Positions 11,560 to 22,885 of a stretch of DNA of 64,000 nt are shown in pieces. This DNA is from Theobroma cacao (taxonomy: Eukaryota > Streptophyta > Magnoliopsida > Malvales > Malvaceae): contig NC_030851.1 of NCBI RefSeq assembly GCF_000208745.1, forward strand, positions 16,051,419-16,115,418, read 5' to 3'. The position numbers and the translations under genes were made by a program. Within the stretch, counting starts at the first letter, position 1, and every line of letters starts with the position of its first letter. The notes under the pieces were generated by a model that was given only the letters and a program-made list of their open reading frames with translations, did not search any database and had not been told where the DNA came from.

Positions 11560-13991
11560 TGTAGTATCTTGTACTTTGAGGTGGTGGCTAATAATGCTGA
11601 CCAACTACTAATTGAGGTTGATTACCGAGTAAAAAGGGTAATTCAGAAGTGAACCTGTGAAACCTCGACCTCTATAGACACGTAACTAGAAGTAGACACG
11701 ATAAAACGGACTAGGGATAATTTCATCATTTTCTTTAGTGAGCCTTTAGAAGTATGCTTTCAAACATTATTAAGGCTTAAGTAGGCCTAAGGCACAAATG
11801 AATGATGAAAACAAGGATAAGATGACGAAGGAAATAGAAATAATGATGATTTCCAAGGTAGGGGCAAAATGATCATTTTTTATCTCAGGTCTAAATTTTT
11901 AAGTTTTCGCGAACTCGAGTACTTCTAGACCATTATGGACTTTGTCTCAGTGTCTAAAGAGTAAAAAGTTGAACCAAAGGAAAGAAGAAAACAAAGTCAC
12001 CTTATGGAGGGCATTTTGGTAAATTACATGAAAAATTGGATAAACTTTAGATATAAATATCTAAAGCTCCAGCAATTTCCAGCAGCTTCCAACCATTTTT
12101 TCTTCCTTTCCCATCTCACGTTTCTTCATCTCCATGGGAGCCTCCTTTAAAGCTTCCATAACTTTCCCTCTCTGGCTTCAATTTTCATGCTTTTGAGCAC
12201 TTTTTCATAGAACTTTTTGTGCTCTTTCACTCTCCCACCTTAAAACCCTCGAAAGTCTTTGTTCAGCACTTTCTCTCACTACTTAGAAGTTTAAGAGAGA
12301 GAAAGAGAGACTTGCCATAGTAGCTTGAAAACTCTTGAGAAGGAATTCAACTACAAATCCACCAAGGTTCCAACAAGGCCTCACATGTCCATTTGGAGCA
12401 TTAGTTAAGGCTAGAGTCAAGCAAAAGAATCAACAAGACCGGTGAGTGAACTTGCATCAAAGTGTTTTTGGAAAATACATATGTGTTGGGATGAAGCATT
12501 TAAATGATTTTACTTGGTATTCATTAAATTATGCATGGGAACAAGCCCTTGATAAAATGTTTTGATGTTGTGAAAATGTGAAATGTGTAAAAAGATGAAT
12601 CCATGTGCTCCTATATTATGTTGGTATGTATGTATATGAATATGTATTGTGCATTGATGAAAAATGTTGTGTGACGATGATGACCTGGCTATGTGCGAGT
12701 AGGGAGTACGCATAAGCCGATGATGACCTGGCTATGTGTGAGTTCGGAGTGCGCATAAGTCGATGATGATGACTCGGCTATGACGATGAATGAAATGGGG
12801 TGGTGTACGTGTTTATATATGTTTATATATGTATATGTGATAGAAAGTTTATGATTATAATATGTGATTGAAATGAATAATGAGAAACTTGATTATTGTC
12901 AATGTGTTCACTTTGATGTGCAATATGGTAGGAATGGATTTTGTGGCATGTGAAAATCCTTTAATTGTCATTTGTCCTGAATCTCACTGCAGCGAGAAAC
13001 TCTAGGGTGGTGGGGGCACAAACCAGCCCTATTTTTAGCTGCAGCAAAAAAGAATTCTCGCTGCAGCGATAAACTCTCAGGTAGTCCCAAAATTCTGGTG
13101 CAGTACTTCTAGTTTAACAATAATTTTGACCACTTTATGATCAGAAATAGGTAAAATGGTAAACATAAAAGTTGTAGCCCAGCCTCTTAGATTTCTAATG
13201 GTCCAAAAATCATATCAATTGGACTTCTATAGTAGGAGATACGCTTAAAAAATCAAAATATATGCAAACCAAGAATGTTTCTCGTTTTAGCAAAAAACTT
13301 GCTGTAATGCTTACTACCTTGCTTGATTTTGACATATTTTTCACCCATTTAACTTCATGGATTGATCATGGGTTTTTGAAACACTATGAGGTTACTAATC
13401 AAAGTTTGAAATGAGGGGTTTTTAGTAAGAAATTAAATCAATTGCATTGTTTTTGAAACAAGTGCATCATGATTTCCAAGTTCTCCTTATCGATTGCTTG
13501 TTCCCTTCTTATGTTCACTCACTGAGTTTTATACTCACATTTTTAAACTTCATGTTTTCAGATTTGGAGGCAGTTGGGGCCTAGATTGAGTGTCCACGTA
13601 TGCTCATCTTCTTGGTAGGTACTATGGCATCTCAATAGCAGTACCTTCACATAAAGTCACTCCGCTGACGGTCAAGAGTCTGTTACCTGTGAACACTTAT
13701 ATGTAATGTAATCCGCTAGAATCCATGTTATAAGTCAAATATGTTTATTTGATTACTGATGCCACTATGAGTTGGCAAATGGGTGACATGATTTTGACAT
13801 AATAAAATGGTGAGTATTGGGTCACTATAAAACGTTACTGAAATATTTTTAGTTAAGATTTACAATATGTGGTTTTAGAAATGATGGTTGGGAATAATGA
13901 TCGGAATTGCATAAATAGACTTGCTTGGGCTTAGTGGGCTATGTCCATTAGGCCCATGCGTCTGTCATGGCCCGAGATTTGGGCTGTGACA
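11560..13991 (+). mobile_element. Solo LTR D (Ty3-like), inserted in C
   Basis: It starts TGTAGTATC and ends GGGCTGTGACA, 2,432 bp, flanked by a perfect duplication GTTTC (11555-11559 and 13992-13996). A leader-like region follows a TATA-like 'atataaatat' near 12050. It holds 'gagagaaagagagac' and a donor-like 'accggtgagtg' near 12440, the same plan as LTRs C, F and G. A Y-rich segment 'actcactgagttttatactcac' (about 13516) matches F and G. It lacks coding sequence. Confidence 0.85.
12677..12785. repeat. 43-bp minisatellite in LTR D
   Basis: Two nearly identical copies of 'gatgatgacctggctatgtg' followed by 'gag..ggagt.cgcataag' (starting 12677 and 12720) are followed by a third partial copy 'gatgatgactcggctatgac'. 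Related imperfect repeats occur at the equivalent place in LTR C. Confidence 0.8.
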
Positions 13992-15189
13992 GTTTCCCCT
14001 CCTTAACATTAATACCAATTAAGTCAAGATAAGCATGCACCTTTTGCATGCAAAGTGATAGCCAATAAGGGCTGCCGTTAATCCCTAAGAAAGCATGTAA
14101 AAATGCAACCTTTTTCATGTAAATTGATAACCAATGAGGGCTACCGTTAGTTCCTAGGTGGTTTCGATAAAATATTAACCTTTGCATGCAAATTCTCTTC
14201 TTTAGTCTTTGTTATTAACACCACCTTCTATGGTTGGCTTAAGCATGCATTAATTTTCATTCTTTTTATTTATTTCATTAGTTTAAGCATGGTCCCACTT
14301 AATCTTTAGTTTACTATTATAATTATTTATTTATTTTTTTTATATATATTTTTTAAATCAATTTAGTGTAATGATTACACCTTTTTCTTTTCAAATCACA
14401 TTACCATCCTTACTTTGTTTACCATGGGTTATCTTTGCCAAACCATGGTTTTCATTCACCTAAATACTCTTTATTCTTTGTCACTTTATCAACTTTCACA
14501 TGGTGGGGTTCTACATGTCTCCCACTAACTTCCTCCTTTTTGCATGCAATGATTTGCATGTAATAGTGAATTCACATGTATATTTCATATCCCACATAAT
14601 CTAACTTTCCTTGATTAGTAAATGTCCATTTAACTTCAAATAATGAAATTGCACACAATTCCTCAAACTTTTCCTTATTTTCCATTCGACCGTCCAAACT
14701 TTCATCCTTTACAATTTGGTCCTTCCAACATTTATTTAATTCTAATTTCCTTTTATCTTCTTTCCTTTACACTTATACAAATAGGATATAAAATTTGCAC
14801 TTCACCAAGATGTCACCATAATATTTAAATATATACTTACCCACTCTAGCTCTATTTAATAAAGACATGTGGGCCCCACTAACATCGTTTTTCTTTAAAA
14901 TTCTTCCTTACTTCCACTTCCCCACTTATGTTGACTCCATTAGTTTTTGATGATAGTAAAACATTTCCATTCATTTGTGTCCAATACCTTTACTTAAGTC
15001 TGCAGGAAAATTAATGTATGAAATTAATAAATCAATCCTTCAAAGTGTATATTAAAAGAAAAAAAGAGATAAAAATAATGAGACATGACTGATTAACAAG
15101 GAGGAAGCTCATTAGTTGAATAAGGAAGAATGTTGGTTGGCCAAAAATCAAATTGGAGAAATGGCGGGTTGAAGAGTTTGAGAAACAGA

Positions 15190-15330
15190 GACAACTTAGT
15201 CAACCAAGAAATGGACTAGTCGACTAAGTGCTTACTGCCAGAATTGCCAGAGACATGGAGCAGAAAATAGAGACAACCTAGTCAACTAAGATATCAAGTA
15301 GTCGACTAAGAGCATTCTGCCTGCAAGTTT
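15190..15330. repeat. Paired AGTCGACT-type palindromes in the U3 of LTR E
   Basis: Two pairs are seen. The first is ACTTAGTCAACCAAG with CTAGTCGACTAAG; about 75 bp later come CCTAGTCAACTAAG and GTAGTCGACTAAG. Each is an imperfect or perfect CTTAGTCGACTAAG inverted repeat. The same paired arrangement recurs in both LTRs of M. Confidence 0.85.
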
Positions 15331-15430
15331 GAAATCTGCACTAAAAGACAGAGAAACGGCTAGAACCGACTCTCAACTATCTCCAACGGCTAGAAAACTG
15401 TCAAACTACCATTAGAGATGTTTCTTCAAG

Positions 15431-15438
15431 TATAAAAG
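15431..15438 (+). promoter_or_regulatory. TATA box of copia LTR E
   Basis: TATAAAAG lies in the context TTTCTTCAAGTATAAAAGG. The same string is conserved in the L LTRs (22177 and 25750) and, on the minus strand, in the M LTRs (near 50437 and 59530). This marks the U3/R boundary of the family. Confidence 0.75.
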
Positions 15439-16766
15439 GATCTTCCAACAATTAGAAGGAAGTTTTTTTAGAGTTTAGAGAGAAGATTTAAGCCTTATAG
15501 AGCAGAAAAATCAAAAAATCTTCTCCACACTTTGTTGCACTCAAACAATCATCTTTTGTACTTGTATTCAGCACTCAACCTTGTACCATTCAGATTAACT
15601 TGTGATCATAGGTACTTTCTTCTACCTTTCTTATTTTATTCTTAGAGTGAGGGAGTCACTCTAAGAGGTTGTTTCAAGCCTAGTGTGCTTGAAGGTGTTA
15701 AGATTCTAACTTAGCCTTGAAAAGTTAGGTGTTGGGTTTTAGTTTAGCCCGTGAAAAACTAGTGTAAAAGGTTTTAGTTGAGCCTTATAAAAGTCATTGT
15801 AAAGCTTGGTGAAAGCTTGTAAATTTCACCGGTTCTTAGTGAATTTGTTGGGAAAATCCTTGGTTGGATAATCAAGGTAGTGGATGTAGGTCTTGGACCG
15901 AACCACTATAAATTGTTGTGCATTGTTCTCTATCTTTGTTTTCTTTGTTCTGAAAATTAGTTCCTTATCTTGTCAATAGCTGATTTGTGCGATTCACCCC
16001 CCCTCTAGCACATATTATTAGGACCAATAACTTAGACAACTTGTACAAATCACACATTTTTCATGCAATATAGTTAATTTGGCATCAGTATTATTTTAAT
16101 ATTATTTTATCCAAAAATTATTATTTTATTTCAAAATTTTCCTCTAACCTTCTAGAGCTCCAAAATACCTTACTTTGCCCCGGTTTAGCTTTATACCACC
16201 TTTTAACTCCACAACTTCGATCGCAACAAGATATTATTATTTTATTATTATTTTATCTCATCCAAAATATTTTATTCTAAGATATTCCTTTCATCCTTCA
16301 ACACTCTTAAACACTTATATTTATGCCAATTGACCCTTTGTCTTGTCGATAAGGTCATATTGGTTTCTATACGAGGGTATGAGATGTTACAGATTTTAGT
16401 TCATTTTATAGTGTCATTATTTGAAGTCAACTACTCCGATGATTTAAGCGTTAAAGTGAATCACATTCTTTTTGTTGGTAGTAATCTAGACACTACAGTC
16501 TTAATATGACCAGCTTTATTATTCAACTGTGAACTATTTTAGATTATATTAAAATACATGACTCCTATGTATGACTCTTCATACAAACGTATTTTAATTC
16601 CTCATGAGAATCTTCACACCTTTATAACTAGTCAAAAGTTGCTTACATATTAAACAAACTCTTCATTTTATTATCAAAAAATTTGCTTTCATTACAAATG
16701 TAACAAATGGAAAATATGAAATTATATACTTGCTTTCCAAGGCATAATATTTCCTAATTTTCAACA

Positions 16767-17760
16767 TTTATAATATTATTGCTTCCATACAGAAATCAGA
16801 AACCTTTTAGGTAAGTTTCTAAATTTTTCTTTCTTTTTATCTCATTTGATTAAGAATGTAGTTATACTTCTCTATTGTAGACAACAATCTACTTGCACCT
16901 TTACTTATTGTGAGATTCAGTTTAGTTTTTCTCTCTTTTTAATTTTTTGTTATTATTTCTCTTAATGTTTTAATTTCTTTACTAATTACATTTATAATTT
17001 TAACTTTTTTTTCCCAAAGAAGTTGCCATACAAATAAAGAAGAAAATTTTCTTATCTTCGTGGTGACTACCCATTGTTATTGATTATTTTATGCATAAAT
17101 TTTTCTATTTTATAAATTGATGTGGTTTTTGGATTAATTTGCTAGAATGCCATTGATTAATGTTGCTTTATTTTGTTATACAATCCTGATTTTTATAGGT
17201 TTAAGATGGTTTCGAAGTATAATTATTTCAATATTTTAAGTATCGTTCTTATTTTAATTCTTAATTTCATGATTTTCTGTTTATTCAAGCTTTTATTATT
17301 TGGTTCTTTATTATTTTTTTATAATGTTATTGTTTCCATATAGAAACTAAAAGCTTTGTATGTAAGTTTCTAAATTCTTTCCTTTTATCTCATTTGATTA
17401 GGTGTGGTTATACTATTTTATTGTAGACAATGATCTACTTACACCTTTGGTTATTGTGAGATTGAAATCTTTGTTTAGTTTTCTTTCTTTTAACTTTTTG
17501 TTATTCTTTCTCGTAATGTTTTTATTTTTTTTTATTAATTACATTTACAATTTTATCTTTTCTTAAGAAAAATTGCCATGCAAGTAAAGAAGAAAATTCT
17601 TTTATCTCCGTAGTAATTACTTTTTGTTATTGATTTTTTTATACATGAATTTTTCTATTTTATAAGTTAATGTGGTTTTTGGATTAATTTGTTGGAGTGT
17701 GTTGATTTATGTTGCTTTATTTTTTATCTTATCCCATATGTATCATATAGGCTTCAGGTT
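16767..17760. repeat. ~551-bp tandem repeat, units 1 and 2
   Basis: Unit 1 starts at 16767 (TTTATAATATTATTGCTTCC) and unit 2 at about 17318 (TTTATAATGTTATTGTTTCC). Both carry 'gtaagtttctaaatt', 'tgtagacaa.gatctactt.cacc', 'ttgccat.caa.taaagaagaaaat' and 'tttggattaatttg' in the same order. Divergence is moderate. Unit 0 lies at 5009-5140, separated by the LTR A stack. No coding potential is seen, and no match to a known transposon was recognised. Confidence 0.75.
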
Positions 17761-18126
17761 TCTTTTTTTTTTCTTATTTTCAATTATCTTTATTTACATG
17801 TTTGTTATTATTATTTTTACTGTATTGTTTATATATAAACTCATATAACATTTTTATTGTAGGTACTTTTTGACTATTCAAGAATGTCAAGAGTAAGTGT
17901 ATTTTTATACCTTTTACAAAATATAATAGTCATCCCTCTCTTTTTATGTCGGTTTGCAGTTTTTATGGTCTTCCAATTGATATCTCTATCATAATTAGTT
18001 TGGATTGTGAAACCTCATGAGCAAGTTAGTTGCTGAATAATGCAAAGACTGATTAGATTTTGGGTTTTCTAGAGAATGGGATGCTTATTGTCATTATTGG
18101 GAAAAAAAAAAGCTTTACAGGGACCA
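17761..18126. other. Unassigned DNA with possible splice-like signals
   Basis: There is a pyrimidine-rich stretch ending TTGTAG near 17862 and a further TTTGCAG near 17960. I could not recognise a protein in the short open stretches after them, and the reading runs into stops. It continues, after solo LTR F is discounted, at 21007. It could be the remnant of a host gene or of an older transposon. I see nothing firmer. Confidence 0.2.
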
Positions 18127-21006
18127 TGTCAAACCCTGCTTTGTAAAATAATTATGATGTTATTCACATGCTCGATAGAATGTTTGTATATTGAGGAAGC
18201 CCGAGAAATTGACAAAAGATGGTATTGCCCCTAGAAGTGCTGTGAAGTTGATTTATACCTCAAGCTAGTTCAAATGAAAAATTTAAAAGGAATTTGAGAG
18301 TTCTGAAACCCAAAATCTACTTAGAATGGTGATTCGGAGTTCGAGGATCAATTTGGAATCAATCAAGAAATTTGACTGGTTATGGGGCAAAATGGTCATT
18401 TTGTAATATGAGGACAAAATGAAAATTTTTTTTTTAAAAAAGATTTTCTTAGACCCATTTGGCATATTTGAGTATGATATGAGTATTGAAGTACAATTGG
18501 AAGATTTAGCAGTGAAAATATATGAATTTTCGATATTTTAGGAGTATAGGGGCAAAATGGTAATTTTACCACCTGAGGATGAAATTGAATTTTTTGAGAG
18601 AATTTAGATCAAATTTGATTAAATGGAGCATGATATGAGTACAAGGAGTGAAAATTATGCATTTTGGTAATTTTTCAATTTTTGGGGTAAAAATATAATT
18701 TTTCACTTTTACGGGGGCAAAAGTATAATTTTTAAAAATTTACTCCACCAAAACTTTGAAAAAGTCTAGAAATTTCATGGAAGACATGGATAAGTGAAGA
18801 GGATTGAGTGGTAGAAAAAGAAAGTCAAAAAGATGGCTAGAAAAAAATAAAATAATAAAATATTCAAAAGGTAAATAAAATAATAATATTTTATTAAGCC
18901 TATTAAAAGGCTTGAAAATTTCAGAATTCTTCATTGGGATGGTCAGCCAAAACCAGCAGGAGAGAGAGAGAAATAAGAACAAACCCTAGAGTGAGAAAAT
19001 TCAAAGAAAAAGTGTGATTTTTCAAGGAATCAAGTGTTTAAAGGTATGATTTTTCAAGCTTAGCTTAAGATTTATCATTTCCATGCATTTCTCCTTATTT
19101 TCCATGGTTAAATTATGTGTTTTGATGATGGATTCAAATCTGATCATATGGGTTTAGAGAGAGAAAGTTGTTAGATTAATTTGATTTTGAACTATGTTAG
19201 TGTTTAGTGTTAGTTTAGCATGTTTATGAGTAAAACAACAAGAAAAATATTCATTTTCTCCATGAATTTCTCTAGGCCGAATCTAGCCAATGGTGTGTGA
19301 GGATGAGGTTGACTTTATTTTAAGAGAATTAGATGGAAAAATGATGAATTATGAGGTTGGAAATTAAATGGGAATTTTTGGTGCAAAAAAATTGAAATTT
19401 TTACCCACTAGGGGTAAAAGCGTAATTTGTGGTCCGAACTGATAAATTGGACCACATTCACAGTCATTGAGGTATTGTGGATATAATTGGATAATTGAAA
19501 TTGAAATGGATGGAATTGGAGTTGAATTGGAGATTTTAGAAATTTACACCGTGTATAGGCGAGTTAGGTCGGACACTGTGATTAAGCGATTGTCCAAACA
19601 TTTCACACCCTATCTAGTGCATACGCATGGATAAGAGCCTGAAATAATATATATTGATTTGACACAAATTATTGAATTTTTTGTGTCATGTATTGTGGAT
19701 AGGTGGTGAGCTATCTGATACGGGTAAAAGACTACACCCGAGGACCGAGAATAGGAGTATATCTACTCCTAGTACAGTGAGTAAACTTACTATCGTCTTA
19801 ATTATCTAGAGTAGATTTATTTAATTGTGTGATTTTATGAAAAAATGGTTTAATTGGAAAATTATTGTGTTTTATGGGAAAATGAGATTTTATAAAATAA
19901 TTTTATAAAATTTTTGAAAATTTAATAATGATTTCAAAAATAGAGTAATTGGAGACCTATACTATGATTGTGTTGTTTATCCATGATTTTACATTAAATG
20001 GCTTATGATAAATGTGGGTATGACTGGTTATTTTTATGATTTAAAGAATATGTGAACTGCTTTGATTTGCCTTGAATGTGTTAAGTGAGTCATGTCATAC
20101 TATTGTGATTTTATTGGTTGGTGGATTATAAAGTGGGCACTGCAGTGACGGGGGTTCCGTGGGCCAGCCTAATTAGAGGGGCACGGTTCCCAATTATTGA
20201 GCTTACCTCGATTGGAGAGGCGCGTAGGATAACTCCCGAGGTAGGATTTGAGTACACTTCACGCTGGCCACCACGTGAAATTGGGACTCAGCCAACGCCA
20301 AGGAACGGCTGTGTTGTCAGAGGTGAAATGTGTTTGTGTGTGTGACAATAAACAGCCTTGGCGGTCTCGGTAAGATGCTTTCGCGAGGTATCCCCGAGAA
20401 TGGATTTTTGGCAAGAGCCAAGTTTTTGAAAAGTGCATAAGCCATGTTGAGTAATTAGATGAAATCCAATTATTTATATGGGTTGGGATGAATTATTTTA
20501 ATTGTCTCATATTACTCGGCTTTAGATTATTTTGATGATGTTTGTCTACTCACTGGGATTTTATAATCTCGCCCCTTCTTCCTATACATTTTTCAGGCTC
20601 AGAATAGGCAGTAGACTATCAATTGCATCGAGAAGTAAATTTCGGAGTTGCATCCTAGAAAGCAAAGTTATAGACTTAAACCTTCTCAGTTATTTGGGGG
20701 CCCACGTGTCATTGTAATTTAAATTGCATACTCCAGTTTTTTTATATTACAGTATGTATAAATTTATTTTGTTTTTATTTGCAGAAAATTAATTTTTGAT
20801 GTTTCAAAAATATATATATATTGTTTTACATTAAAATATATTATTTTAATTAATATTTTTATTTTATTTTATTATTTAAAAAAATAGAGGAGTGAAAAAA
20901 CTAGTACAAAAGCCTTGCGAAGTCTCGAAGGGCATTCGGGGGAAAAATGTCTGTCGAGGCTTCGCGACGGTTGCCACGGGCTAGATGGGAGTTCCGGGTC
21001 GTGACA
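18127..21006 (+). mobile_element. Solo LTR F (Ty3-type)
   Basis: It begins TGTCAAACCC and ends GGGTCGTGACA, 2,880 bp, flanked by a perfect duplication GACCA (18122-18126 and 21007-21011). The first 450 bp repeats 'gggcaaaatggt.attt' several times. A leader-like segment with GAGAGAGAGA follows at 18960, then a CG-rich segment with 'ttccgtgggccagcct' (20155) and 'aactcagccaacgccaagg'. LTR G at the window start is the same family. There is no primer-binding site or coding sequence, so it is solo. Confidence 0.88.
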
Positions 21007-21275
21007 GACCAAATGTTAAGGTCGTTGAAATCATTGAGTATAGTCACTTATCATATATTTTGTGTGTTCCTAAGTTGTGTGTTGTAGCTTATATTCACAA
21101 CTCTTAAATAGATTACCACTTTAACAATTATGCAACTTTTGACTTTTTTTGTACACATTTCAGTTGACAAATAGCTTTATGAATGCTTATGTAAAGTGAG
21201 CACATATGATTATTGAGATATAGATATATGTCAACAAACATTGTTTTGCCTATATTACATGAGTGCATTGCACGA
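21007..21275. other. Unassigned DNA between LTR F and element K
   Basis: This continues the sequence left of LTR F. It has no recognisable gene or repeat. A short open stretch (GPNVKVVEIIE) spans the restored F insertion site, but I cannot assign it to a family. Confidence 0.3.
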
Positions 21276-21711
21276 TGCCATGAGCAAACCTTGTATAGGG
21301 CTATGACAAGGTAGAATTCTTTAGGAGATTAAGTCTTTTGTACCTTTAAGGGAGATATCCCCCCTTTCAAGCATTATAATGGCTCTTGGTGACATCTCTA
21401 GAAATACTTGTTAAGTTTTTAAGAGGGAAGACCCTTTAGGAAAAGAATGCACCCATCTCAAGCATTGTAATGGCTATTGGTGAAATACTTGTAAAATCTT
21501 GTAAACTCTTTATAGGAGGTGAGCAGTCAATGAGTTGTTGGGCTATCTCACTGGTTCAAGTGCGTCTGTGGCTAACCATCTAGGGCTGCCCCTAAGGCTG
21601 GATGATGGCTCGTTCCTTCTTTGGGTCCTTTTGTACTTATTTGTAATATTAATAAAAAATTCTCTTTTATATAACACCGGTATGCCCTTTGATTTTAATA
21701 TTACTTTCCAT

Positions 21712-22827
21712 TGTTGGCTCTATAAGTTTTTGATGATAACAAAACATTCCCATTTATTAATGTCTAACTATACTACTTGAGTGTGCAGGATAAAAATGTA
21801 TGTCAAAGATAAATTAATTACTTGAAAGCAAACATCAAAACTCATTAGAATAAGGAGTTACAAATGAGCTACAAACAAAAGCCACTTAGTCAGATAACTA
21901 AGTCAGTTAGTCCGCTAAAATCCAAAAGTGAAGTTGGCTGCTTCAAAGACAGTAATTTCTTAATCGGTTAAAGTTTGACTTAACCAATTAACAAAATAAA
22001 ACTGATTGCGAAACAAAGAGTACTTAATTCACTAAGAAGTATGGTTAGCCAGCTAAAAGCTCACTGTCAGAGAATTTAAATTTGAATGTCTAAAGACAAA
22101 CTAATAGCTAGAAAAGGTTCTAAACTGTTTCCAATGGTCTGAAGCTATCAACATCCATCGGAGTTAATTTTTCAAGTATAAAAGACATCTCCAACGACTG
22201 AGAAGATCAAGATATGCTTCCAAGAACAAAAAGAGCCCTAAAATAGCAAAAATTCTCTCAATTCTTCTTACGTTTCACTCCAATCTTTGTAATAGAGTTT
22301 AGCACTTCATCTTGTAGCATTTAGATTAGGTTAGTGATCATAAGTACTTCTTCATATCTGTACTCCTTGATTACTTTGAGTGTGTGAGACACTCTAAAGG
22401 GATTAATCAAGCTTGGGTTAGCTTGGTTTCTATTATAAGTTTTAACTTAGCCTTCAAAAAGTTAGTTTTAAGTTTTGGTTGATCTCAAGAAAAACCATTA
22501 TTAAAGGTTGTGGCTGAGCCTATGAAAAGCCATTGTAAAAGCTTGGTGGAACCTTGGGACTTCCATCGATTCTAGAAAATTGATTTGAAAATCCTTGATT
22601 GGAAGATCAAGGTGTGGATGTATGTTAAAGAGATCAAACCACTATAAATCTTTATGCATTGTCTACCTTCTTTTATTCTTTCTTCTCATTCTCCTTTAAA
22701 TCATCCTTCTATCTAGTTTTCAAATCTTTATCATCTACTTTTAACAAACTCAAAATTAGAGGTTAAGATTAATGACATTTAGAAAGTGTTATTCACCCCC
22801 CCTCTAGCACACACCTAGGGACCAACA
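21712..22827 (+). repeat. 5' LTR of copia element L
   Basis: 1,116 bp, TGTTGGCTCT...GGGACCAACA. TATA box AAGTATAAAAGAC at about 22176. The U3 carries divergent versions of the family palindromes (TTAATCGGTTAA, TTAACCAATTAA) in place of AGTCGACT. The end shows 'attcaccccccctctagcac', as in LTRs E, H, M and N. Confidence 0.92.
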
Positions 22828-22829
22828 AG

Positions 22830-22841
22830 TGGTATCAAAGC
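22830..22841 (+). other. Primer-binding site of L
   Basis: TGGTATCAAAGC, two bases after the LTR, is complementary to the 3' end of initiator methionine tRNA except for one A in place of G (canonical TGGTATCAGAGC). Confidence 0.88.
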
Positions 22842-22885
22842 CTAACCCTCATTCTTAAGGCTTCACGCCTTTAGGGAAGATCCAA

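Larger units (their letters stand above)
14929..16030 (+). mobile_element. Solo LTR E (SIRE-like Ty1/copia), inserted in C
   Basis: It begins TGTTGACTCC and ends GGACCAATA, where the family terminus is ACCAACA, so the last CA has mutated to TA. The flanking duplication ACTTA (14924-14928 and 16031-16035) is perfect. It is 1,102 bp and aligns over its length with the LTRs of element M in the opposite orientation. Shared blocks include the 'gttttgatgata..aaacatt' start, the AGTCGACT palindromes, AAGTATAAAAGG, 'cattcagatta', and 'gattcaccccccctctagcac'. The inner part of a full element is absent. Confidence 0.92.
9069..16391 (-). mobile_element. Solo LTR C (Ty3-like), inserted in A and interrupted by D and E
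   Basis: The ends are TGTAACGACC (9069) and GATGTTACA (16391), flanked by GATTC (9064-9068) and GATTT (16392-16396), a 5-bp duplication with one mismatch. Removing it restores LTR A by comparison with B. Without D, E and their duplications it is about 3.8 kb. On the minus strand it has a TATA-like TTTATAAGGCC (about 11540-11552), then an exon-like stretch ending in a splice-donor-like GGAGGTAAGAG (about 11265), then short imperfect repeats (9960-10200), as in the other large Ty3-type LTRs here. No gag or pol is seen. Confidence 0.75.
5141..16766 (-). mobile_element. Solo LTR A (Ty1/copia-like), interrupted by B and C
   Basis: The element begins TGTTGGATTTGG and ends TTTTCAACA. It is flanked by a perfect 5-bp duplication, TTTAT, at 5136-5140 and 16767-16771. 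Its own sequence is three pieces (5141-6722, 8857-9068, 16397-16766), about 2.16 kb in total, which matches the 2,129 bp of its relative B. The reverse strand reads as an LTR, including 'tttttccgcttgtgtaa' near the end, a feature I associate with copia LTRs. No coding sequence, primer-binding site or polypurine tract is present, so it is a solo LTR. Confidence 0.85.

Noticed and set aside
20118..20345. 75-codon open frame
   Set aside because: It lies in the CG-rich middle of solo LTR F. The equivalent part of LTR G (1200-1400) has stops, so it is not conserved.
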